DNA of 64,000 nucleotides from Erythrobacter sp. (GCA_002695185.1 NZOF01000180.1:16818-80817), one strand, 5' to 3'; shown: positions 1 through 10,374, counted from the stretch's first letter. Translations and numbers: made by a program. The notes: a model not told the origin generated them from the letters alone.

Positions 1-735
1 CGCCATAGGTTTCGATCAACAGCGGAATTCCGATTGCCGCTGCCATAACCGGAAATGCGGCAAAGGCATTGCCCATTATGATGGTGAACAAAGCCATACC
101 AAGTGCGAAGACAATCACGGTCAGAAACACGCTTCCATCGGGAATTACTTCGCCCGCAACGCCGCCGATGATCTCACCTACACCAGCAAGTGCGAAAACC
201 GCGCCGAGAGCTGCAAGCATTTGTGGTAAAATAGCTGCCCACCCAATCGAATCCAGCAAGCGGCGCCCTTCCTCGGCTGGCGCTAAGAGCGGGGGGCGCA
301 ACCACAGAATTGCGACTATCAAGGCAAAGATCACGCCGATGCCGAAAAGAATGAGCGTTTCTCTCCGTGGTTCGAAAAGGCCCGTCTCGCTCAAGCCCGT
401 ATAATTGTAGAGGAGCGTACCGGCTACTGCCGTGAGCGGAACGATCAGTGCTGGGACGAAGAGCTTGTTGCCGAATCTCTTGGCATATTCGGCCCGCTCC
501 TCACCGTTCGTTGTTTCCGGATCACTTCGCTTGAGCCCACCGAGGCCTGCAATGCCGACCAAGGCCAGCACAAGTACGCCATTGGCGAAATCGGTCAGAT
601 GGCTGCCAAAGAAGAAGCTCGCCGACAGCACCCCCAAAAGGCTGCATTGCCATACCGGCAGTCTCGCAGGCTAAGTGCCGACCATATCGCGAAGAAAGCG
701 CCCGCGAGAACGTAGAGCCATTCATAGGTGATCAC
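1..735 (-). pseudogene. DUF979 family membrane protein, frameshifted and cut by the window edge
   Basis: The minus-strand frame begins at a GTG (735-733) whose GTGA overlaps the stop of the DUF969 gene. It reads ITYEWLYVLAGAFFAIW, then RYGNAAFWG. At a run of five C (631-635, G on the coding strand) the frame breaks, and it continues one frame over as VLSASFFFGSHLTDFANGV to the window edge without a stop. One extra G would restore a single frame. The protein is very hydrophobic with several membrane segments. DUF979 and DUF969 proteins are encoded side by side, often next to 5-oxoprolinase genes, and have been proposed as 5-oxoproline importers. Whether this is a real mutation or a homopolymer sequencing error cannot be told from the sequence. 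The part beyond the window is not visible. Confidence 0.75.
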
Positions 736-1403
736 GGTTCGAGCCTCCCCAGGTTCCGATCGAGAGCACGAATACGCCAGGAATGGATGACGAAGGCGCA
801 GATCGCTGTGGGGATTGCCCAGACCGATAGCTGCAGCGGTGTCAGTGCGTAACCGTAACTTTCGAAAACGCCCTGGATGAGCAGGATCGAGGCGATGGCG
901 AAGAAGATATCCTCGCCGAAGAAGAGGCCGACATTATCTGTGGCCGCAGACATCGCCAGCACCTTTTCGCGATCCTTGTCGGCAAGGGCGCCGTGGGATT
1001 TCTCTGCGGCCGCTTCTGCCATGGGAGCAACCAGCGGGCGAACGGCCTGTGGATGGCCACCAATATCCTTCATACCCAGCGCCGCCGTCAATTGCCGGAA
1101 AAGAAGGTAGAGCGTTAGCAATTTACCCATGGTCGCACCGCGCACGCTCTCGATTACGCCGCGGGCACGTTGCTGCAATCCGTAGCGTTCGAGCAGACCG
1201 ATCACCGGCAGGATGATCCAGGTGACAGAGATGTAGCGATTGTCATTGAAGGCACGGCCGAGCGCCTCGATCACATCAACGAGATCAAGGCCCGCCAGCA
1301 ATCCGGTCGCCAGCGCTGCGACAACCACGACAAGCAGCGGATTGAACCGCAGCGCAAAGCCAATGACGACAAGCGCAATGCCCAAAAGGGGCCAATAGTT
1401 CAT
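732..1403 (-). CDS. DUF969 family inner-membrane protein
   Basis: This 223-residue, strongly hydrophobic protein has a membrane helix at its N-terminus (YWPLLGIALVVIGFAL) and several more along its length, with conserved-looking polar stretches LTAALGMKDIGGHPQAVRP and MSAATDNVGLFFGEDIFFA that fit DUF969. It lies two bases downstream of the 5-oxoprolinase stop, with GAGAGG and GGG upstream of its ATG, and its stop overlaps the GTG of DUF979. That arrangement indicates one operon and a two-component transporter for 5-oxoproline (pyroglutamate). The transport role is inferred from context and from the known association of DUF969/DUF979 with 5-oxoprolinase genes. No biochemical signature is visible. 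Confidence 0.8.
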   Translation of the reverse strand: MNYWPLLGIALVVIGFALRFNPLLVVVVAALATGLLAGLDLVDVIEALGRAFNDNRYISVTWIILPVIGLLERYGLQQRARGVIESVRGATMGKLLTLYLLFRQLTAALGMKDIGGHPQAVRPLVAPMAEAAAEKSHGALADKDREKVLAMSAATDNVGLFFGEDIFFAIASILLIQGVFESYGYALTPLQLSVWAIPTAICAFVIHSWRIRALDRNLGRLEP

Positions 1404-1405
1404 CC

Positions 1406-4400
1406 CTATTCCTCTCCGAAACCGCCGCCACCGGGCGTCAGAATCACGAACTTGTCGCCCGGCTCCATGTCTCGATGACCGGTGGCCCCCAACTCTTCAC
1501 GGCTGCCATTCGTACGCACGACCCAGTTCCGGCCTGGCTGCGCATCTGAACCTCCACGGATCCCGCGCGGCTGTATGGCGCGGCGATTGGCGAGGATATT
1601 GGCGCGCATTGGTTCGAGGAACGTCAGGCGGCGTTCTACCCCGTCACCGCCGGCATGCTTTCCTCCGCCTCCTGATCCTAATCTGATCGAAAAAGCTTCG
1701 AGCCGGACAGGAAGGCGGGTTTCGAGGATTTCCGGATCAGTCAGGCGGCTGTTGGTCATGTGGGTTTGCACTGCGCTTGTCCCATCGTGATCCGGCCCTG
1801 CGCCGGAGCCTCCGCAAATCGTTTCGTAATATTGATTATCTTCGTTGCCGAAGGTGAAGTTGTTCATTGTGCCTTGGCTGGGTGCGAGCCTGCCGGTAGC
1901 CGCAAACAACGCGTCGGTCACAACCTGACTAGTCTCGACATTGCCGGCAACGACGGCCGCTCCCGGAAGGGGGTTGAGCATAGATCCTTCCGGTACGACA
2001 AGTTCGACGGGACGCAGGCAGCCGTCGTTCATCGGGATCTGATCGTCGATCAGTGTTCGCAGGACATAGAGCGCAGCTGCGCGTGTGATCGATCGCGGCG
2101 CATTGAAGTTGTCGGCAAGCTGATCGCTTGTACCGGTGAAGTCGAAAACTGCTGACCGCGCTTCAGTGTCTATCCGGAGGGCTACCTTCACGGTCGCGCC
2201 ATTGTCCATCTCATAGGCGAAGGATCCGTCCTCAAGCCGGTCGAGGAGGCGCCGAACGCTTTCCTCTGCATTGGCCAGCACATGAGCCATGTAAGCAGCT
2301 ACGACTTCCGGTCCCTGATCCCGTGCGGCACCTTGCAACAGTTCCGCGCCGCGGGTGCAGGCGGCGAGTTGCGCGCGGAGGTCGGACAGGTTGCGCGAGG
2401 GGTTCCGGGCGGGGAATTTCGCGTCGACCAATGCGGTCCGCACCGCGTCCTCGCGAAATTGACCCTCGTCGACCATAAGAAGGTTGTCGATCATGACGCC
2501 TTCTTCCTCGATCGTCTTGCTTTCGGGCGGCATTGATCCGGGGGCAATCCCGCCGATATCCGCGTGGTGCCCTCTCGCGGCGACGAAAGCTTGTGGCTCG
2601 GCGCTATCCTCGTTGTAGAAGACCGGCACGATCACGGTGATGTCGGGAAGGTGAGTACCCCCACGATAGGGATCGTTGAGCACATAGGCATCGCCGCGCC
2701 GGAAGCCGCGACCGTCACGCGCCTCGCCGCGCTGTTCTATCACGCGGGCGATACTGTCGCCCATGCTGCCCAGATGTACGGGGATGTGCGGCGCATTGGC
2801 AATCAAACTGCCTTCGGCATCGAAGAGGGCGCAGGAAAAGTCGAGCCGCTCCTTGATGTTCACTGAGGTTGCCGTGGATTGGAGGACGACACCCATTTCT
2901 TCGGCAATCGCCATGAAGAGATTGTTGAATATCTCGAGCCGTACAGGATCGACTTTGGTGCCGACTGCCTGGTCCCGCTCAAGCGCCTCAGTCCGGGTCA
3001 GGACCAGCGTTCCTTCGTCCGCCAGCCGCGCCTGCCAGCCTTTTTCGACTACAGTAGTGGACCCCGGATCGACGATCAGTGCGGGGCCGGCCACCTCCTC
3101 CCTTTTCGACATTTCCGTGCGAGCCATGGTAGTCCAGGTTCCGGTCGCTGTGCCGACAGTGGCTACCGGCTCGGCTGTTGCGGTAGCAAGGCCGCCCGAA
3201 ATGCCACTGGCTTCGACGCTCAGCGCTTCGAGCATGATCGGGGCGTTTGCATCCGAATAGCCGAAGCGCTGGCGGTGAAGCAGGCGAAAGTCCTTGTCCA
3301 TCTGTTCCACATCGCCAATGTCGATGGTGAGCATGGAATCGCTACCCTCGAACCGCAGACGTGCGCGGCTGGCGAGATGGATAGCCTCGGCAGAAATGCC
3401 TTGCTCGCTTAGTGCTTTCTTCGCTTCAGCCTCCAGCTCGGCCAACTCTTTGCTGAACTGTTCGGATAGCGGCTTCACCAGACTTACTTCCCGGATCGCC
3501 TTCACCGGGGCGAGGCCGATCCCGAAAGCCGAGAGAATACCGGCGAGCGGATGGACGAGCACGGTCTCGATGCCCAATTCGTCTGCCACCTTGCAGGCGT
3601 GCTGCCCGCCGGCGCCGCCAAAGCAGGCAAGGGCGTACGTTGTGACATCGTGCCCGCGGGCCACGCTGATCTTGCGGATGGCATTGGCCATGTTGTCGAC
3701 CGCGATCGCAAGGAAACCCTTCGCGATGTCTTCCAAGTGTCTGGGTTTTGGCAGGGCGGCCGCGATTTCCTGCAACCGCGCGCGGGCAGCTGCGGGATCA
3801 AGCGGTTTGTCCCCTCGAGGCCCGAAAACCGCAGGGAAAAAGGCAGGGTCGATCCGACCCAGAAAGAGGTTGCAGTCTGTAACCGTAAGAGGCCCGTTTT
3901 TGCGATAGCAAGCAGGTCCGGGGTCTGCGCCAGCACTTTCCGGACCAACGCGGAACCGGGCGCCGTCGAAGCTGCATATCGAACCACCGCCTGCGGCCAC
4001 TGTGTGAATCTGCATCATCGGTGCAGCCACGCGGACCCCGGCCACCACGCTGTCGCCGGTCAATTCGTATTCCCCGGCATAATGCGCGACATCGGTGCTG
4101 GTCCCGCCCATGTCGAAGCCGATCAGCTTCGAATGGCCAAGTGGCTTGGCGGAGGCAACCATGCCTACCACGCCACCAGCCGGTCCGGACAAAATGGCGT
4201 CCTTGCCGCGAAACGCGCCAACTTCGGCCAGCCCCCCATTTGACTGCATGAAGCGCAGCCGGTCGGCAGCCGGCAGGGCGGCCCTCAAGTTATCGGTATA
4301 CCGATCGAGAACCGGCGAGAGATAGGCATCGACCACGGTTGTATCGCCGCGCGGGATCAGCTTGATGAGGGGGGTCACCTCGTGGCTCACGCTGACTTGC

Positions 4401-4963
4401 GAAAATCCGATCTCCCGCGCGATGTCCCCAAGCCGCTCCTCATGTGCGCGGTGTTTCCAGCCGTGAATCAGCACGATGGCGATGGCATCGTAACCAGCCT
4501 CACGCAGTCGCTGGAAGTCCTTCCGCGCTGCAGCCTCGTCGAGCGGTATCAGAACCTCTCCGTCCACGCCGACCCGCTCGGCAATCTCGACCACCGCCGA
4601 CGGTAATTGCTCCGGCAGCACGATATGGCGGGCAAAAATATCTGGCCGCGCCTGGCTGCCTATCCGCAGTGCATCGCCAAACCCTTGGGTGATAGCGAGT
4701 GCAAGCCGTTCACCCTTGCGTTCAAGCAGGGCATTTGTGGCAACCGTGGTTCCGATGCGAAGTTCTGAGATAGGACCATCGCCGTGCTCCGCCATCAAGC
4801 GCTTGACGGCTTCGCTCGCAGCGTCGGTGTAATGATCGGGGTTTTCACTGAGAAGCTTGTCAGTCACCAACCGGCCATCGGGGGTGGTAGCCACGACATC
4901 CGTAAATGTACCCCCACGATCAATAGCGAATTTCCATGCGGGTGCCTGATCGCTGTGTTCCAT
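1406..4963 (-). CDS. ATP-dependent 5-oxoprolinase (HyuA-HyuB fusion)
   Basis: This cytoplasmic protein of 1185 residues joins a hydantoinase/oxoprolinase A half (about residues 1-640) to a B half (about 660-1180), the layout of eukaryote-type 5-oxoprolinase that hydrolyses 5-oxo-L-proline to glutamate using ATP. The A half has the ASKHA nucleotide motifs [11 protein letters not shown] near the N-terminus and [12 protein letters not shown]. The B half has [14 protein letters not shown] and [12 protein letters not shown] chose the ATG at 4963, just before the conserved N-terminus; the frame stays open further upstream (to 5110) but that stretch does not look coding and overlaps the divergent gene. 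It is first in an operon with DUF969 and DUF979, suggesting 5-oxoproline salvage. Hydantoin or acetone carboxylase-like substrates are possible but less likely because A and B are fused. Confidence 0.88.
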   Translation of the reverse strand: MEHSDQAPAWKFAIDRGGTFTDVVATTPDGRLVTDKLLSENPDHYTDAASEAVKRLMAEHGDGPISELRIGTTVATNALLERKGERLALAITQGFGDALRIGSQARPDIFARHIVLPEQLPSAVVEIAERVGVDGEVLIPLDEAAARKDFQRLREAGYDAIAIVLIHGWKHRAHEERLGDIAREIGFSQVSVSHEVTPLIKLIPRGDTTVVDAYLSPVLDRYTDNLRAALPAADRLRFMQSNGGLAEVGAFRGKDAILSGPAGGVVGMVASAKPLGHSKLIGFDMGGTSTDVAHYAGEYELTGDSVVAGVRVAAPMMQIHTVAAGGGSICSFDGARFRVGPESAGADPGPACYRKNGPLTVTDCNLFLGRIDPAFFPAVFGPRGDKPLDPAAARARLQEIAAALPKPRHLEDIAKGFLAIAVDNMANAIRKISVARGHDVTTYALACFGGAGGQHACKVADELGIETVLVHPLAGILSAFGIGLAPVKAIREVSLVKPLSEQFSKELAELEAEAKKALSEQGISAEAIHLASRARLRFEGSDSMLTIDIGDVEQMDKDFRLLHRQRFGYSDANAPIMLEALSVEASGISGGLATATAEPVATVGTATGTWTTMARTEMSKREEVAGPALIVDPGSTTVVEKGWQARLADEGTLVLTRTEALERDQAVGTKVDPVRLEIFNNLFMAIAEEMGVVLQSTATSVNIKERLDFSCALFDAEGSLIANAPHIPVHLGSMGDSIARVIEQRGEARDGRGFRRGDAYVLNDPYRGGTHLPDITVIVPVFYNEDSAEPQAFVAARGHHADIGGIAPGSMPPESKTIEEEGVMIDNLLMVDEGQFREDAVRTALVDAKFPARNPSRNLSDLRAQLAACTRGAELLQGAARDQGPEVVAAYMAHVLANAEESVRRLLDRLEDGSFAYEMDNGATVKVALRIDTEARSAVFDFTGTSDQLADNFNAPRSITRAAALYVLRTLIDDQIPMNDGCLRPVELVVPEGSMLNPLPGAAVVAGNVETSQVVTDALFAATGRLAPSQGTMNNFTFGNEDNQYYETICGGSGAGPDHDGTSAVQTHMTNSRLTDPEILETRLPVRLEAFSIRLGSGGGGKHAGGDGVERRLTFLEPMRANILANRRAIQPRGIRGGSDAQPGRNWVVRTNGSREELGATGHRDMEPGDKFVILTPGGGGFGEE

Positions 4964-5082
4964 CGGGTCGACATCGCACGCAAGGAAAAGGAATTCAAAC
5001 CCTTCGCGTCGAAGCTTCTGCGAGAAAGAAGAGAGAGGCCAGCACAAACATTGGTTGGTTAATAGCCGATGTACGATTTCTG

Positions 5083-7188
5083 ATGGTTGTCTTGGAGGAA
5101 TTACCACCAAGGGGACGAATATTGCACATCGTGTCGCTCGCTCTCGGCGGCTGCCTCAAGGCGGAGCCGGTCCGATACGGGATTACCGAAGATACAGGAG
5201 GGCACATCACCTACATCCTGGGTGAAATGGAGGCTCTTGCAGAGCGGGACGATGTGCATCTGGCGGAAATCATCACGCGGCGGTTCGAAGATGCGAAACT
5301 GGGCCCTATTCATGGCCAAGCAGAAGAATGGCTCAGCCCCAAACTTGTCATCCGACGCATTGACAGTGGTAATACAAAGTATCTGTCTAAGGAGGCGCTT
5401 AGTGTCGATAGACCCGCTTTCGTCCAAGCGTTAATTGCAGAATTGCGTTCGCGCGACCGCTTGCCCGATCTCATTCACGCGCACTTCGCTGATGCAGCCG
5501 ATGTCGCCAGGCAAGTCGAAGCCGCTCTGGGCATACCCTTTATCTATACGGCACACTCGCTGGGGATGGACAAATGCGCGACGGGGACGCCGCCCAACCT
5601 TTGTATGGAGGCCCGCATTGCGGAAGAAGACCGTGCCATCGCTGGTGCTCGCGCGATTATCGGGTCCTCGCGCGATGAATGCGAACGTCAGCTACTTGCC
5701 TATCCATCATCCAAGGTCGGAAAAATCCATCGTCTCATTCCCGGGATCGACAGGCATTTCAGCGATGATGGCGAGGCCTCGGCACTTGCCTTACTCGAAC
5801 CGTTCCTGCGCGATCCGACGAAGCCAATGGTTCTTGCTATTGCTCGGCCGGTTCAGAAGAAAAATCTCATCCGGCTGGTAGAAGCATTTGCTGATTCCAG
5901 TTCTCTGCGTGCGCGGTGCAATCTCGTGTTGATCGCAGGTCTGCGCGAAGGCCTCGATACCGGCGAGCAGGAACAAGTCGAAGTGATGCGCGGCCTTATC
6001 GAAGCGATTGATCGTCACGATCTCTATGGCTCGGTGGCTTATCCAAAATCGCATGATCGCCAGCAAGTTCAGGCTCTCTATTCGCTCGCAACCCAAACGC
6101 GAGGGGTATTCGTCAATCCGGCTTTGATGGAGCCATACGGGCTCACTCTGGCCGAGGCGGCTGCACACGGGCTTCCCGTCGTGGCGACGATGATCGGAGG
6201 ACCGCAGGATATCGTCGGCGATCTTCAGCACGGACTGTTGGTCGATCCGTGCGACACGCAGGCCATAAAGTCCGCGATAGAAAGATTGATCGAAGATGAT
6301 GCTTTTTGGGATCAATGCTCCCGCAACGGCCGCAACAACAGCGAAGCGATGAATTGGACCACCTATGCCGAGGGCTTCGCGCACATAGCATCTGAAATTG
6401 TCGGAAAAGATAAAGAGGGGACTTCGAATCCATCCCATCTCCTTGTGAGCGATTTGGACAACACGCTCACCGGATGCCGAAGTGGCGTTGCCCGATTTAA
6501 GCGCTTTCTCTCACATGAAAACGGGTTCGGTCTCGTCGTTGCGACCGGTCGGTCTTTCGTCGAAGCGCGGCGTTTGGTTCGGGATTGGGATCTTCCTTCT
6601 CCGCTTGCGTGGATTACCTCCGTTGGCAGCGAAATCTATATCGAGCGGGACGGGGAACTGGTTCTCGATGACGCCTACGCCAGGAAAATTGCCGATGGGT
6701 GGGCGCCTCAGAAGATCGACTATGTCCTCCGTGATTTTCCGGGTCTGACTCCGCAATCCGCTTGCGAACAAAGGGCATTCAAACGCAGCTATGTCGCCGC
6801 TTCCTGCCGAGTGGCTGCCGCAGTTGAGCAGAGACTTCATGATGAAGGGATAAGCGCGCGGGTCGTGTTCAGCCACGAGCGCTTGCTGGATGTCCTACCT
6901 ATTAAGGCCGGTAAGGCAGCTGCCATGCACCACGTTGCCAGCTTTTTCGACATGCCTGTCGGCCATGTTTTTGCGGCGGGGGATAGCGGCAATGACAGCG
7001 ACATGCTGGGCGCTTGCGAGAATGCTATCCTTGTTGGCAATCATGCTGCCGAAGTCGCAGAGCTTGCCAATCGCCCAAATGTTTATGTTTCCCGCCGAAA
7101 CCACGCCTCCGGCGCACTCGAAGGCTTGTTGGCGCATCATCGCGCCCAGCGGATGCGGGCACGCCAATTAGCAGAGGTTGCGATATGA
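5083..7188 (+). CDS. Bifunctional sucrose-phosphate synthase / sucrose-phosphate phosphatase
   Basis: The 701-residue protein has an N-terminal GT-B glycosyltransferase (about residues 14-440) that strongly resembles sucrose-phosphate synthase: TEDTGGHITYILGEM, HAHFADAADVARQ, IYTAHSLGMDK, ARPVQKKNLIRLVEAF and NPALMEPYGLTLAEAAAHG. The C-terminal part (about 450-690) is a HAD phosphatase of the sucrose-6-phosphatase type with DLDNT (near 457), ATGRS, SVGSEIY and GDSGNDSDML. Together they would make sucrose from UDP-glucose and fructose-6-phosphate. The ATG at 5083 has no clear ribosome site. A TTG at 5122 with AAGGGGA seven bases upstream begins HIVSLALGG, exactly where the family starts, and may be the true start. 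It is divergent from oplA and overlaps the next gene by ATGA. A closely related sugar product is possible. Confidence 0.85.
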   Translation: MVVLEELPPRGRILHIVSLALGGCLKAEPVRYGITEDTGGHITYILGEMEALAERDDVHLAEIITRRFEDAKLGPIHGQAEEWLSPKLVIRRIDSGNTKYLSKEALSVDRPAFVQALIAELRSRDRLPDLIHAHFADAADVARQVEAALGIPFIYTAHSLGMDKCATGTPPNLCMEARIAEEDRAIAGARAIIGSSRDECERQLLAYPSSKVGKIHRLIPGIDRHFSDDGEASALALLEPFLRDPTKPMVLAIARPVQKKNLIRLVEAFADSSSLRARCNLVLIAGLREGLDTGEQEQVEVMRGLIEAIDRHDLYGSVAYPKSHDRQQVQALYSLATQTRGVFVNPALMEPYGLTLAEAAAHGLPVVATMIGGPQDIVGDLQHGLLVDPCDTQAIKSAIERLIEDDAFWDQCSRNGRNNSEAMNWTTYAEGFAHIASEIVGKDKEGTSNPSHLLVSDLDNTLTGCRSGVARFKRFLSHENGFGLVVATGRSFVEARRLVRDWDLPSPLAWITSVGSEIYIERDGELVLDDAYARKIADGWAPQKIDYVLRDFPGLTPQSACEQRAFKRSYVAASCRVAAAVEQRLHDEGISARVVFSHERLLDVLPIKAGKAAAMHHVASFFDMPVGHVFAAGDSGNDSDMLGACENAILVGNHAAEVAELANRPNVYVSRRNHASGALEGLLAHHRAQRMRARQLAEVAI

Positions 7189-8324
7189 AAATGTGCGGAC
7201 CAATCGGGTTCTTCGTTCATCATCAGGGGCGGGGCCATGCCGAACGCGCCGCAGCCATCGCTAACGAGCTGATAGGCAAGCGAAGCGTCACGTTGTTTTG
7301 CGCAAAACCCGACATTTTTCCCGAGCTGGACACTCGTATCGAAGTAATCGAACTGCCATCTCTGTTTGAACCAACCGGGTCTGAAGCGCCGGCCATGGCA
7401 TCTCTTGCGATGCCCGAAACGGTTCATTGTGCGCCGCTGGGGTGGCCGACGATCACCGACGCATTCGCCACTGTTGCAAACTGGTTTGCAGCGGCCCGAC
7501 CCGCCTTGTTCGTGACCGATGTTTCAGCCGAACTTGGCCAACTCGCCCGGCTCTGCTCGATACCCCATGTTGCCGTCATGCAGCATGGCGAACGTTCCGA
7601 TCCGGGCCATATGGCTGCTTACGATAGCGCTGTCGGCCTTCTCGCTCCCTATTCCGAACAGCTCGAGCAACACGATCGTCCTGCTCGATTACGGCATAAG
7701 ACGCATTATGCATCAGGTGTCGGAATTGACTGCGGCGAGTTTGTTTCGAAGGACATCGCTCGCGCGAAACTGGGACTGGAAGAAGATTGTGACCTTGTAC
7801 TCGTGCTTGCTGGGGGAGGGGGCGAAGGCACGCCCTCAACCCCGCTCACTCTAGGAGCCCGGGCAGAACCCGATACGAAGTGGGTAACGATAGGCAAGGT
7901 TCGCAGCGAATGGCACGAAACGATGCCCGGCAATCTCGACCACAAGGGTTGGGTCGATAACCCCCAGGATTGGATTGCCGCTGCCGATCGCATCGTTTCG
8001 TCCTGCGGAAATACCACGGTTCACATGATCCTGGCGGCCGGGAGACCTTGGGTAGTCGTGCCCGAATGGCGTTATTTCGACGAACAGTTCTGCAAGGCCG
8101 AGGTGCTCGATCGTGAAGGGCTGGCTGCTGTTTCGCGGAACTGGCCTTCCCATGCGGGCGCTTGGGAAAAGCTATGGGCGGCCGCTCGACTGATCGAACC
8201 GGAGAGGCAGCGGAGGCTGATCGCCAATCAGCCGGCTGCCGAGGCTGCGGAATGGCTCGACGAACTTGCCGCGCAGCTTTGGATCGGCTCTGATCGCAAG
8301 CCGACGCTGGAGGTAGTGGCATGA
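7185..8324 (+). CDS. GT-B glycosyltransferase, GT28/MurG-like
   Basis: The 379-residue cytoplasmic protein opens with a P-loop-like GHAERAAAIANEL after HHQGRG, and its C-terminal half contains LVLVLAGGGGEGTPST and SSCGNTTVHMILAAGRPWVVVPE. That is the nucleotide-sugar binding pattern of glycosyltransferase family 28 and related GT1 enzymes. The donor and acceptor cannot be read from the sequence. Its ATG overlaps the stop of the sucrose-phosphate synthase gene (ATGA), and its own stop overlaps the start of the GT2 gene in the same way, so the three are translationally coupled and probably act on one product. I cannot assign a more exact name. Confidence 0.75.
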   Translation: MKMCGPIGFFVHHQGRGHAERAAAIANELIGKRSVTLFCAKPDIFPELDTRIEVIELPSLFEPTGSEAPAMASLAMPETVHCAPLGWPTITDAFATVANWFAAARPALFVTDVSAELGQLARLCSIPHVAVMQHGERSDPGHMAAYDSAVGLLAPYSEQLEQHDRPARLRHKTHYASGVGIDCGEFVSKDIARAKLGLEEDCDLVLVLAGGGGEGTPSTPLTLGARAEPDTKWVTIGKVRSEWHETMPGNLDHKGWVDNPQDWIAAADRIVSSCGNTTVHMILAAGRPWVVVPEWRYFDEQFCKAEVLDREGLAAVSRNWPSHAGAWEKLWAAARLIEPERQRRLIANQPAAEAAEWLDELAAQLWIGSDRKPTLEVVA

Positions 8325-9262
8325 CGATATCCGTCTGCACACTGGCACACGGCCGGCAGGATCATCTCACAAATCTGGTTCGGGGGCTCAATCATTCTAC
8401 TCGGCCACCGTGCGAACTGGTCGTAGCGGTGATGCAATCGGCTCGATATGAGCTGCCTGCCACCAGTTTTCCGGTTCGCCAGATAATCCTCGGCAACAGG
8501 GGGATATGTCTCGCCGAAGCACGGAACGTAGCTGCTGAACACGCAAAGGGTCGATTACTCGTCTTCCTCGACGTGGACTGCATTCCTTCACCGGGCCTTC
8601 TTGAAGATTACGCCGCGGCGGCGGCTGCCCACGATGGCGTATTCATGGGGGAAGTCGGATATTTACCGAAAGGTGCCACAGATGCTGGCATCGATTATGG
8701 CCGGTTCGAGCAACTGGCGGTCAAGCACTCCGAACGTGCCGGACCTCCTCTCGACGCGGTCGGGCGCTGCTCGGATTATCGCTGTTTCTGGTCTCTTAAT
8801 TTTGCGCTGTCTGCGGCGAATTTTCACAAGATCGGCGGGTTCGATCCGCGGTATGTGGGCTATGGCGGTGAGGACACCGATTTCGGTCGTATGATCGCGT
8901 CAAACGATGTTCCGCTCTGGTGGGCTCGTGGTGCAAAGGCCTATCATCAGTATCACAGGCACCATATGCCGCCGGTCCATCACCTCGACAGCGTGCTGGC
9001 CAACGCGATGGTTTTCGCGGAGAAATGGGGCGAGCCCACGATGCAGCACTGGCTGCGCGCCTTTCGTCTGATGGGGCTGATCACGCCTGATGGCCAAGGC
9101 GGCTGGCTGAAGCTTCGCGAGCCTGGCGAGGAACATCTGAAACTTACCCGCCAACAGGAGTATCAGCCTTATGCCAGCAGTTCGCTGGTACTCGAACAGC
9201 TTGAAGAAGAGGCCAAGCTGGACAGTGAGGCGAGGCTCGCTCCGGCAATAACCTTGGCATAG
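8321..9262 (+). CDS. Family 2 glycosyltransferase (GT-A)
   Basis: The 313-residue protein starts with the GT2 fold MTISVCTLAHGRQDHLTNLV and has the metal-binding DXD-like FLDVDCIPSPG near residue 84. A second conserved block, GGFDPRYVGYGGEDTDFG, resembles the C-terminal domain of galactosyltransferase-type GT2/GT7 enzymes. There is no membrane segment or signal peptide, so it should act in the cytoplasm on a soluble or membrane-surface acceptor. It is the last gene of the three-gene sucrose-phosphate synthase operon (ATGA overlap with the previous gene). Its last 94 bases overlap, tail to tail, the end of the opposite-strand GT4 gene. Donor and acceptor are unknown. Confidence 0.8.
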   Translation: MTISVCTLAHGRQDHLTNLVRGLNHSTRPPCELVVAVMQSARYELPATSFPVRQIILGNRGICLAEARNVAAEHAKGRLLVFLDVDCIPSPGLLEDYAAAAAAHDGVFMGEVGYLPKGATDAGIDYGRFEQLAVKHSERAGPPLDAVGRCSDYRCFWSLNFALSAANFHKIGGFDPRYVGYGGEDTDFGRMIASNDVPLWWARGAKAYHQYHRHHMPPVHHLDSVLANAMVFAEKWGEPTMQHWLRAFRLMGLITPDGQGGWLKLREPGEEHLKLTRQQEYQPYASSSLVLEQLEEEAKLDSEARLAPAITLA

Positions 9263-10290
9263 CTGTTTTCGTATCCGGCAATCATTGCCTCTACGGACAT
9301 CTTCGCCACTGCGCGGCTCCGGCAAGCATTTCGATCGATACTGTCTGCCGTAGCAATCGCCTCTGCCAGCGCGTCAACGTCTCCGGCCGGAACGAGCAAG
9401 CCGCAATCGCCGACGACTTCCGCCAAGGCACCGCGGTCGAAGCCTATGACTGGCGTCCCGCATGAAAGCGCTTCTGCGGCGACAAGCCCGAAGGGTTCAT
9501 CCCACATCGGAGTTACCAAGGCAGCGCGCGCACCGGCAACCTCCTTGCGCAGGTTGTCCGCATTGCGGTGACCGTGGAATTCGATGCCGTCGACGAGATA
9601 CGGTTCCACCTTTTCGGCGAAATAGGCGGCATCTTCGACCGGACCAAAAATCCGCAGCCTCGCTTTAGCCTTGTGAGCCGCGCGAACGGCTTCCGCGAGG
9701 CCCTTGTTAGGGACGATCCTGCCGACCCAGGTCAGGTAGTCTCCGACCTCGGCTAAGGGTAGCCAGCAATCCGTATCAGTCCCGTTGGGAACGACATCCA
9801 GGGAATCGCAGCCACGCGCTGCCCACAGCGCCTTCTGATCGTTCGAGGTTACGGTGAAGCCGATGTGTGGCCGGTCGCAGAACTGCTCCACGGCGTCGAA
9901 CATGGTGCCGAAAGGCGGGACGTGCTGCGACGTGAGGCAGGGCATCCCGGAATTCGCGCACCATTCGATGATCTCGGGATAAAGCGAGTTATTGTGCACG
10001 ACATCGTATTGCCCGGTCCCGATCCGGGCCAGGGCACAGTCGAACGCATCGCGCTGATAGCGCGCGAGTTCGTCCGTCCCGCGATAGACGCGCCATGGCA
10101 GGACTTCGTCATAGGGAGCATCGCAAATGGGGATCAGACACGGATCGCTGGACCCCGCCGAGGCATAGAGATCCACTTCATGACCGGCTGACCGCAGTCC
10201 GCGGCACAGCATGTCGCAATGCGCTTCCATGCCGCCGCTGAAGGGTTCGGCAATCGCATGACGAATATGTGCGAGGACCGCGATTTTCAC
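9169..10290 (-). CDS. Family 4 glycosyltransferase
   Basis: A GT-B fold protein of 373 residues. The N-terminal domain begins VKIAVLAHIRHAIAEPFSGG followed by MEAHCDMLCRGLRSAGHEVD, typical of GT4 enzymes; the C-terminal domain has YLTWVGRIVPNKG, the EX7E region DEPFGLVAAEALSCGTPVI and GGALAEVVG-like FDRGALAEVV. I chose the GTG at 10290 because the family alignment starts there; no good ribosome site is visible and an upstream in-frame ATG at about 10363 is possible. The C-terminus is serine-rich (SLASLSSLASSSS) and overlaps the end of the GT2 gene on the other strand. It diverges from the first Crp/Fnr gene across about 130 bases. Substrate unknown; probably part of the same glycan pathway. 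Confidence 0.8.
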   Translation of the reverse strand: MKIAVLAHIRHAIAEPFSGGMEAHCDMLCRGLRSAGHEVDLYASAGSSDPCLIPICDAPYDEVLPWRVYRGTDELARYQRDAFDCALARIGTGQYDVVHNNSLYPEIIEWCANSGMPCLTSQHVPPFGTMFDAVEQFCDRPHIGFTVTSNDQKALWAARGCDSLDVVPNGTDTDCWLPLAEVGDYLTWVGRIVPNKGLAEAVRAAHKAKARLRIFGPVEDAAYFAEKVEPYLVDGIEFHGHRNADNLRKEVAGARAALVTPMWDEPFGLVAAEALSCGTPVIGFDRGALAEVVGDCGLLVPAGDVDALAEAIATADSIDRNACRSRAVAKMSVEAMIAGYENSYAKVIAGASLASLSSLASSSSCSSTSELLA

Positions 10291-10374
10291 GGTAGGAGGA
10301 GGGTCAAATGTAACATGATGTTGGAACCCGCCAGCCCGCAAGACTTCTTTAAACTTAACATTCATGCATAGAGG

